Shown one piece after another: positions 47,204-58,652 of a stretch of 64,000 nucleotides of DNA. The DNA comes from Achromobacter aloeverae (lineage in GTDB: Bacteria > Pseudomonadota > Gammaproteobacteria > Burkholderiales > Burkholderiaceae_B). A program made the translations under genes and the position numbers. The DNA lies in NCBI RefSeq assembly GCF_004121055.1, contig NZ_PYAL01000005.1:124001-188000 (forward strand), written 5' to 3'. How positions within the stretch are numbered: position 1 is the first letter of the stretch; every line of letters starts with the position of its first letter. The notes under the pieces are model-generated. The model saw only the letters and a program-made list of their open reading frames with translations, was not told the origin of the DNA and searched no databases.

Positions 47204-48040
47204 ATGAGCACGAACTCGACTCCAACGACGCGCCAGGCCGGTCCGCAAGCGGAACCCGGCGCCCTGTCCGCAACCCGGACGGACGTCGACGAGCGCCTGT
47301 ATGTCGCATCGGTGGAAAAGGCGATGCGGGTGCTGGAGGCCTTCGACAAAAGCGCCAGCGAGCTGTCCATCGCCGATATTGCCCAGCGCACGGGCATGGG
47401 CCGCAGCGCCGCGCAGCGGTTCGTCTACACATTGTGCCAGCTTGGCTATCTGCGCCGTCATCCCGCCGCGCGTCTCTATTCGTTGTCGACCAAGCTGGTC
47501 GGGCTGGTGGGCGGCATGCTGAGCGCCAACGCACGCTTGCAGGCTGCCTTCCCGGTATTGTCGCAACTGGCCCAGGAAACCCACGAGACCGTATCGTGGG
47601 TGGAGCTGGATGGCGACGATATCGTCGTGCTGGGCAACGTGCCCAGCGAGCATCTGGCGTCCGTGAACTTGCCGGTGGGCAGCCGCTTCGCCGCGCTGCC
47701 GGCGTCGTCGGGCCAGGTGCTGCTGAGCCAGCAGACCGAAGATGTGCTGCGCGGGATGCTGGGCCGGCTGGCTCCGGCGGTGCGCGCGCGCTTCGGCGAC
47801 CGCAAGGATGATGACATCCTTGCCCTGATCGACAAGGCCCGGGAGCAAGGCTACTCGATGACAGAAAAGAACCTCGGCCAGGGTAGCGTGTCGATCTCCG
47901 TGCCGGTGTTCGACCATGCGGGCCGGGTCGTGGCGGCCATCAACCTGTCGACGCTGTCCTTGCGCTACGACGTGGACACGGCGCGGCGCGACCTGCTGCC
48001 GCGCGCCCTGCATACGGCGAAGGTGTTGTCGGCCGCCTAG
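47204..48040 (+). CDS. IclR family transcriptional regulator
   Basis: The 278 residues from ATG 47204 have a variable N-terminus. An N-terminal winged HTH follows (VASVEKAMRVLEAFDKSASELSIADIAQRTGMGRSAAQRFVYTL, residues about 36-80), then the IclR effector domain with LSQLAQETHETVSWVELDG and the C-terminal SISVPVFDHAGRVVAAINLS signature. IclR proteins often control aromatic or acyl-CoA catabolic genes. The codirectional enoyl-CoA hydratase/CoA ligase cluster and the divergent MFS gene are both candidate targets. A hairpin with a T-run follows the gene. Confidence 0.92.
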   Translation: MSTNSTPTTRQAGPQAEPGALSATRTDVDERLYVASVEKAMRVLEAFDKSASELSIADIAQRTGMGRSAAQRFVYTLCQLGYLRRHPAARLYSLSTKLVGLVGGMLSANARLQAAFPVLSQLAQETHETVSWVELDGDDIVVLGNVPSEHLASVNLPVGSRFAALPASSGQVLLSQQTEDVLRGMLGRLAPAVRARFGDRKDDDILALIDKAREQGYSMTEKNLGQGSVSISVPVFDHAGRVVAAINLSTLSLRYDVDTARRDLLPRALHTAKVLSAA

Positions 48041-48079
48041 TGCGGCGCCTGCGGTCCACCACTGCGCACCGCTGCGGTA

Positions 48080-48118
48080 ATCGGATATCAATTAATTAAA
48101 TTGATATCCGATTTTTTT
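48080..48118 (+). terminator. AT-rich hairpin with T-run after iclR (also a possible operator)
   Basis: A perfect 14-bp inverted repeat, ATCGGATATCAATT and its complement, with a 5-nt spacer is followed by a run of T residues. It fits a terminator for iclR. Its TATCAATT half-sites also match elements in the promoter region 80 bp downstream, so it may bind a regulator too. Confidence 0.6.
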
Positions 48119-48156
48119 GCGCGTAATCCCTAATGTTCCGCTGCCTCGCGGACTCC

Positions 48157-48203
48157 TATAGTTGCGTCAATTGCTAATCAATTTACTCAATTGCATATCA
48201 ATT
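48157..48203 (+). promoter_or_regulatory. Promoter -10 and phased TCAATT array upstream of the enoyl-CoA hydratase operon
   Basis: TATAGT at 48157-48162 is a good -10 box but lacks a clear -35. Directly downstream, TCAATT occurs at 48167, 48178, 48187 and 48198, with steps of 11, 9 and 11 bp, close to one helical turn. A protein bound there would cover the likely transcription start. The region is strikingly AT-rich for this genome. Confidence 0.5.
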
Positions 48204-48255
48204 GATTGGCCGATTCGATGGACCCGCAACAGGACACGAAACAGGACCCGCAGCC

Positions 48256-49047
48256 ATGACGAAGTACATCAAGCTCGAACAACAGGGACCGGTGACCGTA
48301 CTCACCCTCAACCGCCCGGAATGCCTCAATGCCTGGCATGCGCCGATGCGCGCGGAAATCCTGGATGCCGTGCGCAGCGCCGGCGCCGACCCCAAGGTGG
48401 GCGCCTTGGTCATGACAGGCGCAGGCGATCGTGCCTTCTGCGCCGGCCAGGACCTGAACGAGGCGCGCGAGTTCGACGCCTCGCGCGCGCAGAGCTGGAT
48501 AGGCGAGTGGGAAACCTATTACGACGTCCTGCGCAGCTTCTACAAACCCCTGGTCATGGCCCTGAACGGCACCGCCGCGGGATCCGCCTTCCAGGTGTCG
48601 CTGCTGGGCGATATCCGCATCGGCCACGAAGGCGTGCGCATGGGCCAGCCCGAGATCAATGCCGGCATCGCCAGCGTGACAGGGCCGTGGATCATGCGCG
48701 AAATGCTGGGTATGTCGCGCACCATAGAGCTGACGCTGAGCGGCCGCATGATGGAAGCCGCCGAGTGCCACGCCATCGGCCTCATCCACCGGCTGGTCCC
48801 GCGCGAGCAGGTGCTGCCGGCCGCGCTGGAAACCGCCCGCATGCTGGCGGCCAAGCCGCCGGTCGCCATGCGCTTGAACAAGGCGCGCTTGCGCGAGATG
48901 ACGGAAGCGAGCTTCCGCGAGTCCATCCGCGCGGCCGAACGCATCCACCACGAGTCGTACGAATCCGGCGAGCCGGCCCGCATGATGCAGGCGTTCTTCA
49001 CGGAACGTGAACAACGCCGCGCGGACGCCAACCCGCACGCCAAATAA
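48256..49047 (+). CDS. Enoyl-CoA hydratase/isomerase family protein
   Basis: This crotonase-fold enzyme has 263 residues from ATG 48256 (MTKYIKLEQQGPVTVLTLNR). The oxyanion-hole segments AFCAGQDLNE and GTAAGSAFQVSLLGDI are present. The family's common catalytic glutamates are not clearly placed: the second position reads EINAGIASVTGPWIM, so hydratase activity is not certain. It is the first gene of a cluster with a CoA ligase, a Bug receptor and another crotonase, suggesting uptake and CoA-dependent degradation of an organic acid. Confidence 0.85.
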   Translation: MTKYIKLEQQGPVTVLTLNRPECLNAWHAPMRAEILDAVRSAGADPKVGALVMTGAGDRAFCAGQDLNEAREFDASRAQSWIGEWETYYDVLRSFYKPLVMALNGTAAGSAFQVSLLGDIRIGHEGVRMGQPEINAGIASVTGPWIMREMLGMSRTIELTLSGRMMEAAECHAIGLIHRLVPREQVLPAALETARMLAAKPPVAMRLNKARLREMTEASFRESIRAAERIHHESYESGEPARMMQAFFTEREQRRADANPHAK

Positions 49048-49077
49048 GCGCCATTCTCCGGATTCCCTCTTTCGCCC

Positions 49078-50670
49078 ATGCAAGCCAGTCCTGATACGAC
49101 GCACGTCGCCATTGCGCCCGTGCCTGATGAAACCCTCGCCGAGCTGCTGGCACGCCGCGCGGCCGAAGACCCCGACGGCGTCTACTGCTATTTCAAGGAT
49201 GACGTCCTGACCCTGGGCGCGTTGAACGCGCGCGTCAACCAATTGGCCAACCTGCTGTGGCGGGATGGGCTGCGGCCGGGCGATCGTGTCGGCCTCATGC
49301 TGCCCAGCCACCCGGACCATATCGTGGCGATCTTCGCCCTCGCCAAGCTGGGGCTGGTCCGGGTGCCCATCAATGTCCACCTGAAGGGCGCGTCGCTCCA
49401 GCATCTGTTCGACCACCTGGCGCCGCGCGCGTTGATCGCCGATGCGGAGTACGCCGATGCGCTGGCGCCGGAACTATCCAAACTGGAACGGGTGCTGTGG
49501 CGCGGCGGCCAGGATGCCGCGCGCGCCTTCGAAGGCCTGGCCAGCCAGTCGGCCGCCGCGCCGCCCGTGCGGCCGGCGCCTGATGACATCCTGGCATTGA
49601 CGCCCAGTTCCGGCACGACGGGCGCGCCCAAGGGCGTGCTGAAATCCGACCGTACGCTGCGCGCCGGCCCGCAAGCCATCCTGCGCCTGACCGGCGCGCG
49701 GCCGGGCAACACCTTCCTGCTTTGGGAGTCGCTGCATCATGGGGCCGGCGTGGCCGTCATCATCTCCGCATTGATCGGCGGCACGCGGCTGGCGATGGTG
49801 GAGCGCTTCAGCGCGTCGCGCTTCTGGGATGACGCGCGGCGCTACAACGTCACGCATATCCACTACCTGGGCACCGTCATCCCCATGCTGCTCAAGCAGC
49901 CGGCGCGAGACGGCGACCGGACCCATGGCGTGCGCATCGCATGGGGCGGCGGCTGCCCGCCCGACCTGTGGAAGACATTCTCGGAACGTTTCGGCGTGGA
50001 GATGCGCGAAGGCTATGGCCTGTCGGAGCTGATCACCTTCGTCACCGTCAATCCCGACGGGCCGGCCGGCGCCATCGGCAAGGCGCTGGACTACTACGAC
50101 GTGATGCTGGCCGACGACGAGGGCAAGCCCGTGCCCGTGGGCCAGACCGGTGAAATCACCGTGCGCGCGCGCGTGCCCGAGTTGGGTTTCCTCGGGTACT
50201 TCCGCAATCCGGAGGCCGAGGCATCGTCGCGGCGCGGCGATTGGTTCCTGACCGGCGACCTGGGCCGCCAGGACGCGCAAGGCTTCCTGTACTACGCGGG
50301 TCGCAAGAAGGAAATGCTGCGGCGTCGCGGCATCAATATCTCGACCTGGGAAGTGGAGCGCGTGCTCGCCGAGCATCCCGACATCGAGGAGCTGGCCCTG
50401 GTCGGCGTGCCCAGCGATCTGGGCGAGGACGAGTTGAAGCTGTTCGTGCGCGTGCGCGAGAAGGCCGCCGGGATGCCGGCCGTGCTGGATCCGCTGGCCT
50501 TGATCAAGTGGAGCGAGGCGCGCCTGCCGTATTACCAGATTCCGCGATACGTCGCGTTCATCGACGAGTTTCCCAAGACGCCCACGCAGCGCATCCAGAA
50601 GAAGGAATTGCCGCGCACCGTGGCGGACGCCTGGGACCTTGAACGTTCGGGGTATCGCATCGGGAAGTAG
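49078..50670 (+). CDS. AMP-dependent acyl-CoA ligase (CaiC-like)
   Basis: The 530-residue ANL-superfamily enzyme activates a carboxylate to its CoA thioester. Motifs include the P-loop TPSSGTTGAPKGVLKSDR (near residue 180), the EGYGLSE aromatic/adenine motif, the hinge DWFLTGDLGRQDAQGFLYYAGR and the C-terminal lysine in TQRIQKKELPRT. Sequence around FSASRFWDDARRY recalls carnitine-CoA ligase CaiC. Substrate is unknown. It lies 30 nt after the first crotonase gene. Confidence 0.88.
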   Translation: MQASPDTTHVAIAPVPDETLAELLARRAAEDPDGVYCYFKDDVLTLGALNARVNQLANLLWRDGLRPGDRVGLMLPSHPDHIVAIFALAKLGLVRVPINVHLKGASLQHLFDHLAPRALIADAEYADALAPELSKLERVLWRGGQDAARAFEGLASQSAAAPPVRPAPDDILALTPSSGTTGAPKGVLKSDRTLRAGPQAILRLTGARPGNTFLLWESLHHGAGVAVIISALIGGTRLAMVERFSASRFWDDARRYNVTHIHYLGTVIPMLLKQPARDGDRTHGVRIAWGGGCPPDLWKTFSERFGVEMREGYGLSELITFVTVNPDGPAGAIGKALDYYDVMLADDEGKPVPVGQTGEITVRARVPELGFLGYFRNPEAEASSRRGDWFLTGDLGRQDAQGFLYYAGRKKEMLRRRGINISTWEVERVLAEHPDIEELALVGVPSDLGEDELKLFVRVREKAAGMPAVLDPLALIKWSEARLPYYQIPRYVAFIDEFPKTPTQRIQKKELPRTVADAWDLERSGYRIGK

Positions 50671-50740
50671 CGGAGCCGGGCCGGCCGGCGCAAGCGCACA
50701 CGGGACGCGAGCCCGGGCGCACCTTTCAAGGGGAACACAG

Positions 50741-51766
50741 ATGAAGACATGTCGTTGGATGGATCGCCTGGGGCAGTTCGCGCACGGCGCGCGCAGGGTG
50801 GCGGCCAGGGTCCTGGCCGGCGCCGCGGCACTGGGCATGGCGGGCGCCGCCAGCGCGGCCTTTCCGGACCGGCCCATCACGCTGGTGGTGGGCTATGCGC
50901 CGGGCGGCGCCGTGGACGTGGTGGCGCGCATACTGGGGCGCGAACTGGGCGAGGCCCTGGGCCAACCGGTGGTGGTCGAGAACAAGCCCGGTTTCGCCGG
51001 CAACCTGAGCGCGCAATACGTCAAGCGCGCCGCACCCGATGGCTATACCCTGCTGATGGCGCCGACCACGTCGTATGCGCTGATCGGCAAACTGATGGGC
51101 GTGCAGGCGGTGGGCTATGACCTGGCCAAGGACTTCCAGCCGGTCGCCCTGGTCGGCGAGCTGCCCATCATCCTGGTCGCGAGCCACACGGTGCCCGCCA
51201 GGACGCTGCCCGACTTCGTCGCCGCCTTGAAAAAGGAGCCCGGCAAGATTGCCTACGGTTCGTCCGGCAACGGCACGATAGAGCACGTGGTGGCCGAGAT
51301 GTTCCGGCTGCAGGAGAAGGTGGACATCATGCACGTGCCTTATCGCGGCGCGGCGCCCGCGATGACCGACCTGATGTCCGGCCAGATCCAGATGATGTTC
51401 GCGACGGCGCCGACGGCCCTGGCCAATATTCCCGCGGGCCGCATCCATGCCATAGGCGTGGCCTCCGCGCATCGCCTGCCGTCGCTGCCCGATGTGCCGA
51501 CGCTGGCCGAGCAAGGGCTGCCGGGCTTCTCCGCGCAAGCCATCTACGGCGTGCTGGCGCCGGCCGCGACGCCGGAAGCCGTCGTCGCGAAGCTCAACGC
51601 CACGCTGCAAAAACTGATGGAGACGCCGCGCGTGAAGGACCAGTTCGGCCTGCAGGGCGTGCTGCCGTTGCGCAACACGCCGGCCGAGGCGGCTCGGCAG
51701 TTGCAGGCGGACATGGCCAAGTGGAACAAGGTCATCGACGCGGCCGGCATTACCTATACCCCTTGA
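50741..51766 (+). CDS. Bug-family tripartite tricarboxylate-type periplasmic solute-binding protein
   Basis: Bug proteins are periplasmic receptors, extremely numerous in Bordetella, that bind organic acids for TTT transporters or signalling. ATG 50741 with AAGGGG upstream gives 341 residues. The signal peptide runs to about residue 41 (AAALGMAGAASA). The family's FPDRPITLVVGYAPGGAVDV start, VVENKPGFAGNLSAQYV and MHVPYRGAAPAMTDLMSGQI blocks are present. No TTT membrane genes are adjacent. Context suggests it binds the substrate of the neighbouring CoA ligase. Confidence 0.93.
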   Translation: MKTCRWMDRLGQFAHGARRVAARVLAGAAALGMAGAASAAFPDRPITLVVGYAPGGAVDVVARILGRELGEALGQPVVVENKPGFAGNLSAQYVKRAAPDGYTLLMAPTTSYALIGKLMGVQAVGYDLAKDFQPVALVGELPIILVASHTVPARTLPDFVAALKKEPGKIAYGSSGNGTIEHVVAEMFRLQEKVDIMHVPYRGAAPAMTDLMSGQIQMMFATAPTALANIPAGRIHAIGVASAHRLPSLPDVPTLAEQGLPGFSAQAIYGVLAPAATPEAVVAKLNATLQKLMETPRVKDQFGLQGVLPLRNTPAEAARQLQADMAKWNKVIDAAGITYTP

Positions 51767-51780
51767 GAGCAGGACCTTCC

Positions 51781-52617
51781 GTGACCACCGAAGCGAAGAC
51801 CCCCATTGCGTCGGCCATGCCGGCTTCCCAGGCGGATTCCGAAATCCTCGTCGAATACCGCGAAGGCGGCCGCATCGCGGTCGTCACCATCAACCGCCCC
51901 TATCGCCGCAATGCCTGCGACCTGCGGGCGTGGACGGACCTGCGCGACGCCTTCCTGGCCATCGGCCGCGATCGCGCGGTGCGCCTCGCGGTGCTGCGCG
52001 GCGCGGATGGGCATTTCTGCGCGGGAGACGACATCCTCGCTTTCCGCGAGGCCTTGTCGGACCCCGTCCGCGCCGATGCCTATCGCGCCGTGATCCAGGA
52101 ATGCTATGCCGCGGTGCAGGACGCGCCCATTCCCGTCATCGCCGCCGTCAGTGGCGTGTGCGTGGGCGGCGGTTGCAGCCTGGCGATGTGCTGCGACTTC
52201 CGCGTGGGCGATGCCAGCGCGCGCATCCGCGTGCCGGTCGCCTTGCTGGGGCTGGTCTACCCCACCATCCAGTTGCAGCGGCTGGCCAGCCTGGTGGGCG
52301 TGCGGACCGCGCGCCGCTGGCTGTACACGGCGGACATGGTTGACGCGGATGCGGCCAGCGCGGCCGGATACCTCGACGAACGTTGCGACGGCGACGTGCT
52401 GGAAGCCGCCTTGCGCTTCGGCCGGTCCATGATGGACAACGCGCCGCTGTCCATCGCCGGCAGCAAGATGCAGCTCAACGCCATCGCGGCGGGGACGGTG
52501 GCCGAGCACGCCGGGCGCATCGAGGCCATATCGCGCCGCGCCAACGAGAGCGATGACTATCGCAACGCCGCCGCCGCCTTCGCGGCGAAACGCAAGCCGG
52601 TGTTCACGGGCGAGTGA
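51781..52617 (+). CDS. Enoyl-CoA hydratase/isomerase family protein
   Basis: GTG 51781 with AGGACC upstream gives a 278-residue crotonase-fold protein. It is 14 nt after the Bug receptor gene. The oxyanion hole segments HFCAGDDILAFREAL and GVCVGGGCSLAMCCDFRVG are clear, and RIRVPVALLGLVYPTIQLQRL replaces the usual second catalytic glutamate stretch. The protein is paralogous to the first crotonase in the cluster, so two successive hydration, isomerisation or thioester steps are possible. It converges on uvrA. Confidence 0.85.
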   Translation: MTTEAKTPIASAMPASQADSEILVEYREGGRIAVVTINRPYRRNACDLRAWTDLRDAFLAIGRDRAVRLAVLRGADGHFCAGDDILAFREALSDPVRADAYRAVIQECYAAVQDAPIPVIAAVSGVCVGGGCSLAMCCDFRVGDASARIRVPVALLGLVYPTIQLQRLASLVGVRTARRWLYTADMVDADAASAAGYLDERCDGDVLEAALRFGRSMMDNAPLSIAGSKMQLNAIAAGTVAEHAGRIEAISRRANESDDYRNAAAAFAAKRKPVFTGE

Positions 52618-52635
52618 ACGCCGGCAGGGTTGCGC

Positions 52636-55509
<2,874 letters not shown>

Positions 55510-55545
55510 CAGGTCGGTTTCAGCAGATTCAAAGGCCAACTTGGT

Positions 55546-55576
55546 ACTATAGCGCGCCGGACTGTCACCAGTCCGG
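55546..55576. promoter_or_regulatory. uvrA upstream region: -10 box and palindrome
   Basis: On the minus strand TATAGT (complement of 55546-55551) lies 37 nt before the uvrA ATG. Upstream of it sits the inverted repeat CCGGACT-GTCACC-AGTCCGG (55557-55576). It could be an operator for uvrA or the divergent MFS gene. It does not match the enterobacterial LexA consensus. Confidence 0.4.
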
Positions 55577-55658
55577 ATCCCCATGGGGGCCGGGCCTAGC
55601 TCCGGGCCGTTTTCTTCGATTCCGCTTCGGTTCCCGCGGTCGCTTTTCCTGATAACGC

Positions 55659-56843
55659 ATGCCGGATCACGCCAAATTACAGCTCACCCCCTCTGAACGC
55701 CGAGCCAGCGTCGCGCTGGCGGGGTTGTTTGCCTGTCGGATGCTGGGCCTGTTCCTGCTGCTACCCGTCTTTACCGTCGCGGCCCGCGGCCTGCCCGGCG
55801 GCAACGATCCGGCGCGCGTCGGCCTGGCCATGGGCATGTACGGCCTGACCCAGGCCATCCTGCAAATCCCTTTCGGGCTGGCGTCCGACCGCTGGGGCCG
55901 GCGGCCGGTGGTGCTGCTGGGGCTGGCGCTGTTCGTGATCGGCAGCGTGGTCTGTGCCCTGTCGCCCGACGTATTCTGGATCACCATCGGACGGGCCATC
56001 CAGGGTGCCGGGGCGATTTCCGCCGCCATCACGGCCTGGCTGGCCGACGCCACCCGCGATGAGGTCCGCACCCGCGCCATGGCGATGGTGGGCGGGTCGA
56101 TCGGCTTGTCCTTTGCCGTTTCCCTGGTGGCGGCGCCCTTGCTGGTGGGCTGGTGGGGGCTTTCCGGCCTGTTCTGGACCATCGCCTGCCTGGGCCTGGC
56201 CAGCCTGGCCGTGGCGCGCTGGATGGTTCCGCTGGCGCCGCGCGGCGACGACCGGGCCATGACCGGCCGCCGTCCGGGCGCCGTTTTCCTGCATCCGGAC
56301 CTGTTGCGCCTGAATTTCGGCGTGTTCTGCCTGCACCTGACCCAGGTTTCGCTCTTCGTGGTGGTGCCGGCGCTGCTGGCCCGGCTGGGCGGGCTGGACG
56401 CGCATGATCTGTGGAAGGTCTACCTGCCGGTCATCCTGGTTTCCTTCGTGCTCATGGTGCCGGCGGTATTCGTGGCCGAAAAGCGCCGGGCGCATCGCGG
56501 CGCCCTGCGCGCGGCGGTGGCTTTCCTGATCGTGGTGCTGGCGGCGATGCCCTGGGCCAGCCACAACTTCTACACCTTGATGGCCTTGCTGACGGCCTTC
56601 TTCGTCGCCTTCAATATCCTGGAGGCCTTGCAACCGTCCCTGGTGTCGCGCGTCGCGCCGCGGGAGTACAAGGGCTTGGCGTTGGGGTTTTACAACACGT
56701 CGCAAGCGGCGGGCCTGTTCTGCGGCGGAGCCTTGGGCGGAATCCTGGCCGCGCACGTGGGCGCGTCCGGCGTCTTCGTGGCGGTCGCCTGCCTGGCCCT
56801 GGTGTGGTTGGTTGTCGGCTGGGCGATGAAACCGCTGGGGTGA
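55659..56843 (+). CDS. MFS transporter (YajR-like)
   Basis: This is a predicted 12-segment inner-membrane transporter of 394 residues. Segment 1 contains [14 protein letters not shown]. The MFS signature between segments 2 and 3 reads [36 protein letters not shown] in segment 4 is typical of YajR-like drug/proton antiporters. Substrate is unknown. It is divergent from uvrA. In betaproteobacteria this gene is commonly followed directly by ssb, but here about 7 kb of other genes intervene. Confidence 0.88.
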   Translation: MPDHAKLQLTPSERRASVALAGLFACRMLGLFLLLPVFTVAARGLPGGNDPARVGLAMGMYGLTQAILQIPFGLASDRWGRRPVVLLGLALFVIGSVVCALSPDVFWITIGRAIQGAGAISAAITAWLADATRDEVRTRAMAMVGGSIGLSFAVSLVAAPLLVGWWGLSGLFWTIACLGLASLAVARWMVPLAPRGDDRAMTGRRPGAVFLHPDLLRLNFGVFCLHLTQVSLFVVVPALLARLGGLDAHDLWKVYLPVILVSFVLMVPAVFVAEKRRAHRGALRAAVAFLIVVLAAMPWASHNFYTLMALLTAFFVAFNILEALQPSLVSRVAPREYKGLALGFYNTSQAAGLFCGGALGGILAAHVGASGVFVAVACLALVWLVVGWAMKPLG

Positions 56844-56948
56844 AGACCAAGGGGAGCCCACCCCAGGCGCTGTGCGCCCCCCAATGGGCGATATCCCCGG
56901 GACCGGGTAAGACCCGGCTCCACGGTGCCCCCGATAGGGAGTTTCCTG

Positions 56949-58652
56949 CTATACCAATCCGCCCAAGCGCTTTTGTACTTGCGCGACTTTCTGACGAGTG
57001 TCGTGGATCGCAGCGGCGCTTGCCCGCATTTCCGTCAGCGCACGTTCGAACTGGCGCAGCTTGGGCGCGAAAAAGTCGAGCACTTGCTCGTCGTCGCGCA
57101 GGATCAGATAAATATTCTTGTAGGCATCCTTGATGGCTTCGCTGATGCTGTCTTTCACTTCCCGCAGCGCTTTCTCCAGCTCGCTGGCCTTGTACATCTT
57201 GTAGATGTCCGCACCGAGCGACAGCGCGGCGCCGGCGGGGCCGGCCCATTTCGTGACGGCGCCGGCGAGCTTGGTCGCTTCCCATGGTTTGAACTTGATC
57301 GCGATGCCAGTGACCTGGCCGAGTACGTCGCGCGCCGCGAAGATGGTGCCCTTGATGACGTTGGGATTGATGCCGCCCAACCCCTTCAAGGCACCGCTGA
57401 CCGTTGAAAACGCGCTTGCGCCCAGCGCGTCGAGAAAGCTCTCGCTCTTGTCTAGCTCACGGCTGATATCGACTTCTATGCTCTTGGTGACGGCCGAAGA
57501 CTGCTCGAAGTATTTATCGATGGCGTTCTTGATGTTCAAGTTCAGCTTGTAGCCGATATTGTCGGCCGTATAGCCGATCTCATCTTCGAGAAAACCGCGG
57601 ATGTCTTCCAGCGCCAAGGGACGCAGCTTGTTCAGCAGCTGGCTTTCCATCCCCTGCAGCTCTTTTCCAAGCTGACCAGCCAAACGCTTGATCTCGCGCA
57701 AGCCGACATCGATATCGTCCTGGATGCGCTTGGAATCCTCGGCCAGGCTCTTCTCCTGGATTTCAAACTTGTTGAGTTCGCTATCCGCCAGCGACAGCTT
57801 TTGAGCGACCAGATCGCGCACCACGTGGAAGCCCGTCTTGGCGATGAGCGTGGCCGGCACGTTGTCCTTCAAAACGCGGGTAGTCACCGCCTTCAGATCG
57901 TTGATGCGTGACCGGCTTTCGTAATGTTCGGGTTTGCCGAACCAGAATTCAAGGCCACGGCCATTCGGGTTGGAGGCGATGCATACGATATTCAGCTGTT
58001 CCAGTTCGGTCGGGCTCAGATCGGCGATACGCTGAAGCTTGGATTTCAGATTGTCCTTCTTGATCTGCGCTTGTTCGGAAAACAGCGTTTGTTCCGTGAG
58101 ATCGGTGACTTCGTCCATCTTGTTGATGACGAAGACCGTCGAAGTCAGCTTGTCGAGATCCCTCAGCACCCATTTCGCAATGGCGCCGTGGCTGTCCTTG
58201 AGCGGGTTGGTGGCGTCGACGACGTACAGGATCAGGTGCGCTTCGGAAATGTAGCGGCGAGTCAAGTCTTCGTACATCACCGATTCGCCGTCGACGGTTT
58301 TCTCCTTGTCGCCGAACAGCCCCGGGGTGTCCACGATCTCGCATTCGCCCGGCAAGCCTGCGGGTTTGTAGATGGCAAGGCGGTCCGAAGACTCGTCCAT
58401 GTCGATTTTCATATCGGCCATGACCTTGCCCAGCCACGCCGCGATCACGCTGGTCTTGCCGTCGGAGAACGCGCCCAGCAATGCGATGCGCAACACATCG
58501 CTTTCAATGGAGGCCAATGCCGCGCCGATCTTCTGCAGGTCCTGTTTGACGTCCAGCCCGACGTCGCCGAGTTCGCCAAGAATTGCGCGCAGCGCTTCGA
58601 GCTTGCCGATCGCGGCCTGCTTTTCAACGTTGAATTGCTTGAATTGTTCCAT
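56949..58652 (-). CDS. leoA: LeoA-like bacterial dynamin GTPase
   Basis: This is a full-length dynamin-family GTPase. The ATG at 58652 (MEQFKQFNVEKQAAIGK) gives 567 residues, and the open frame further upstream overlaps the previous gene without support. G1 is GAFSDGKT (60-67), G3 DTPG (108-111) and G4 NKMD (177-180). A long helical, coiled-coil stalk follows. A glycine- and alanine-rich hydrophobic stretch near residues 430-500 (including GTIFAARDVLGQVTG and WAGPAGAALSLGAD) is a likely membrane-binding tip. Its start lies 29 nt inside the preceding gene, so the two are coupled. It resembles LeoA of enterotoxigenic E. coli, which acts with LeoB and LeoC. Confidence 0.8.
   Translation of the reverse strand: MEQFKQFNVEKQAAIGKLEALRAILGELGDVGLDVKQDLQKIGAALASIESDVLRIALLGAFSDGKTSVIAAWLGKVMADMKIDMDESSDRLAIYKPAGLPGECEIVDTPGLFGDKEKTVDGESVMYEDLTRRYISEAHLILYVVDATNPLKDSHGAIAKWVLRDLDKLTSTVFVINKMDEVTDLTEQTLFSEQAQIKKDNLKSKLQRIADLSPTELEQLNIVCIASNPNGRGLEFWFGKPEHYESRSRINDLKAVTTRVLKDNVPATLIAKTGFHVVRDLVAQKLSLADSELNKFEIQEKSLAEDSKRIQDDIDVGLREIKRLAGQLGKELQGMESQLLNKLRPLALEDIRGFLEDEIGYTADNIGYKLNLNIKNAIDKYFEQSSAVTKSIEVDISRELDKSESFLDALGASAFSTVSGALKGLGGINPNVIKGTIFAARDVLGQVTGIAIKFKPWEATKLAGAVTKWAGPAGAALSLGADIYKMYKASELEKALREVKDSISEAIKDAYKNIYLILRDDEQVLDFFAPKLRQFERALTEMRASAAAIHDTRQKVAQVQKRLGGLV

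Noticed and set aside
55557-55576. LexA/SOS box for uvrA
   Set aside because: The palindrome CCGGACT...AGTCCGG does not match the CTGT-N8-ACAG pattern. Reported only as an unassigned inverted repeat.
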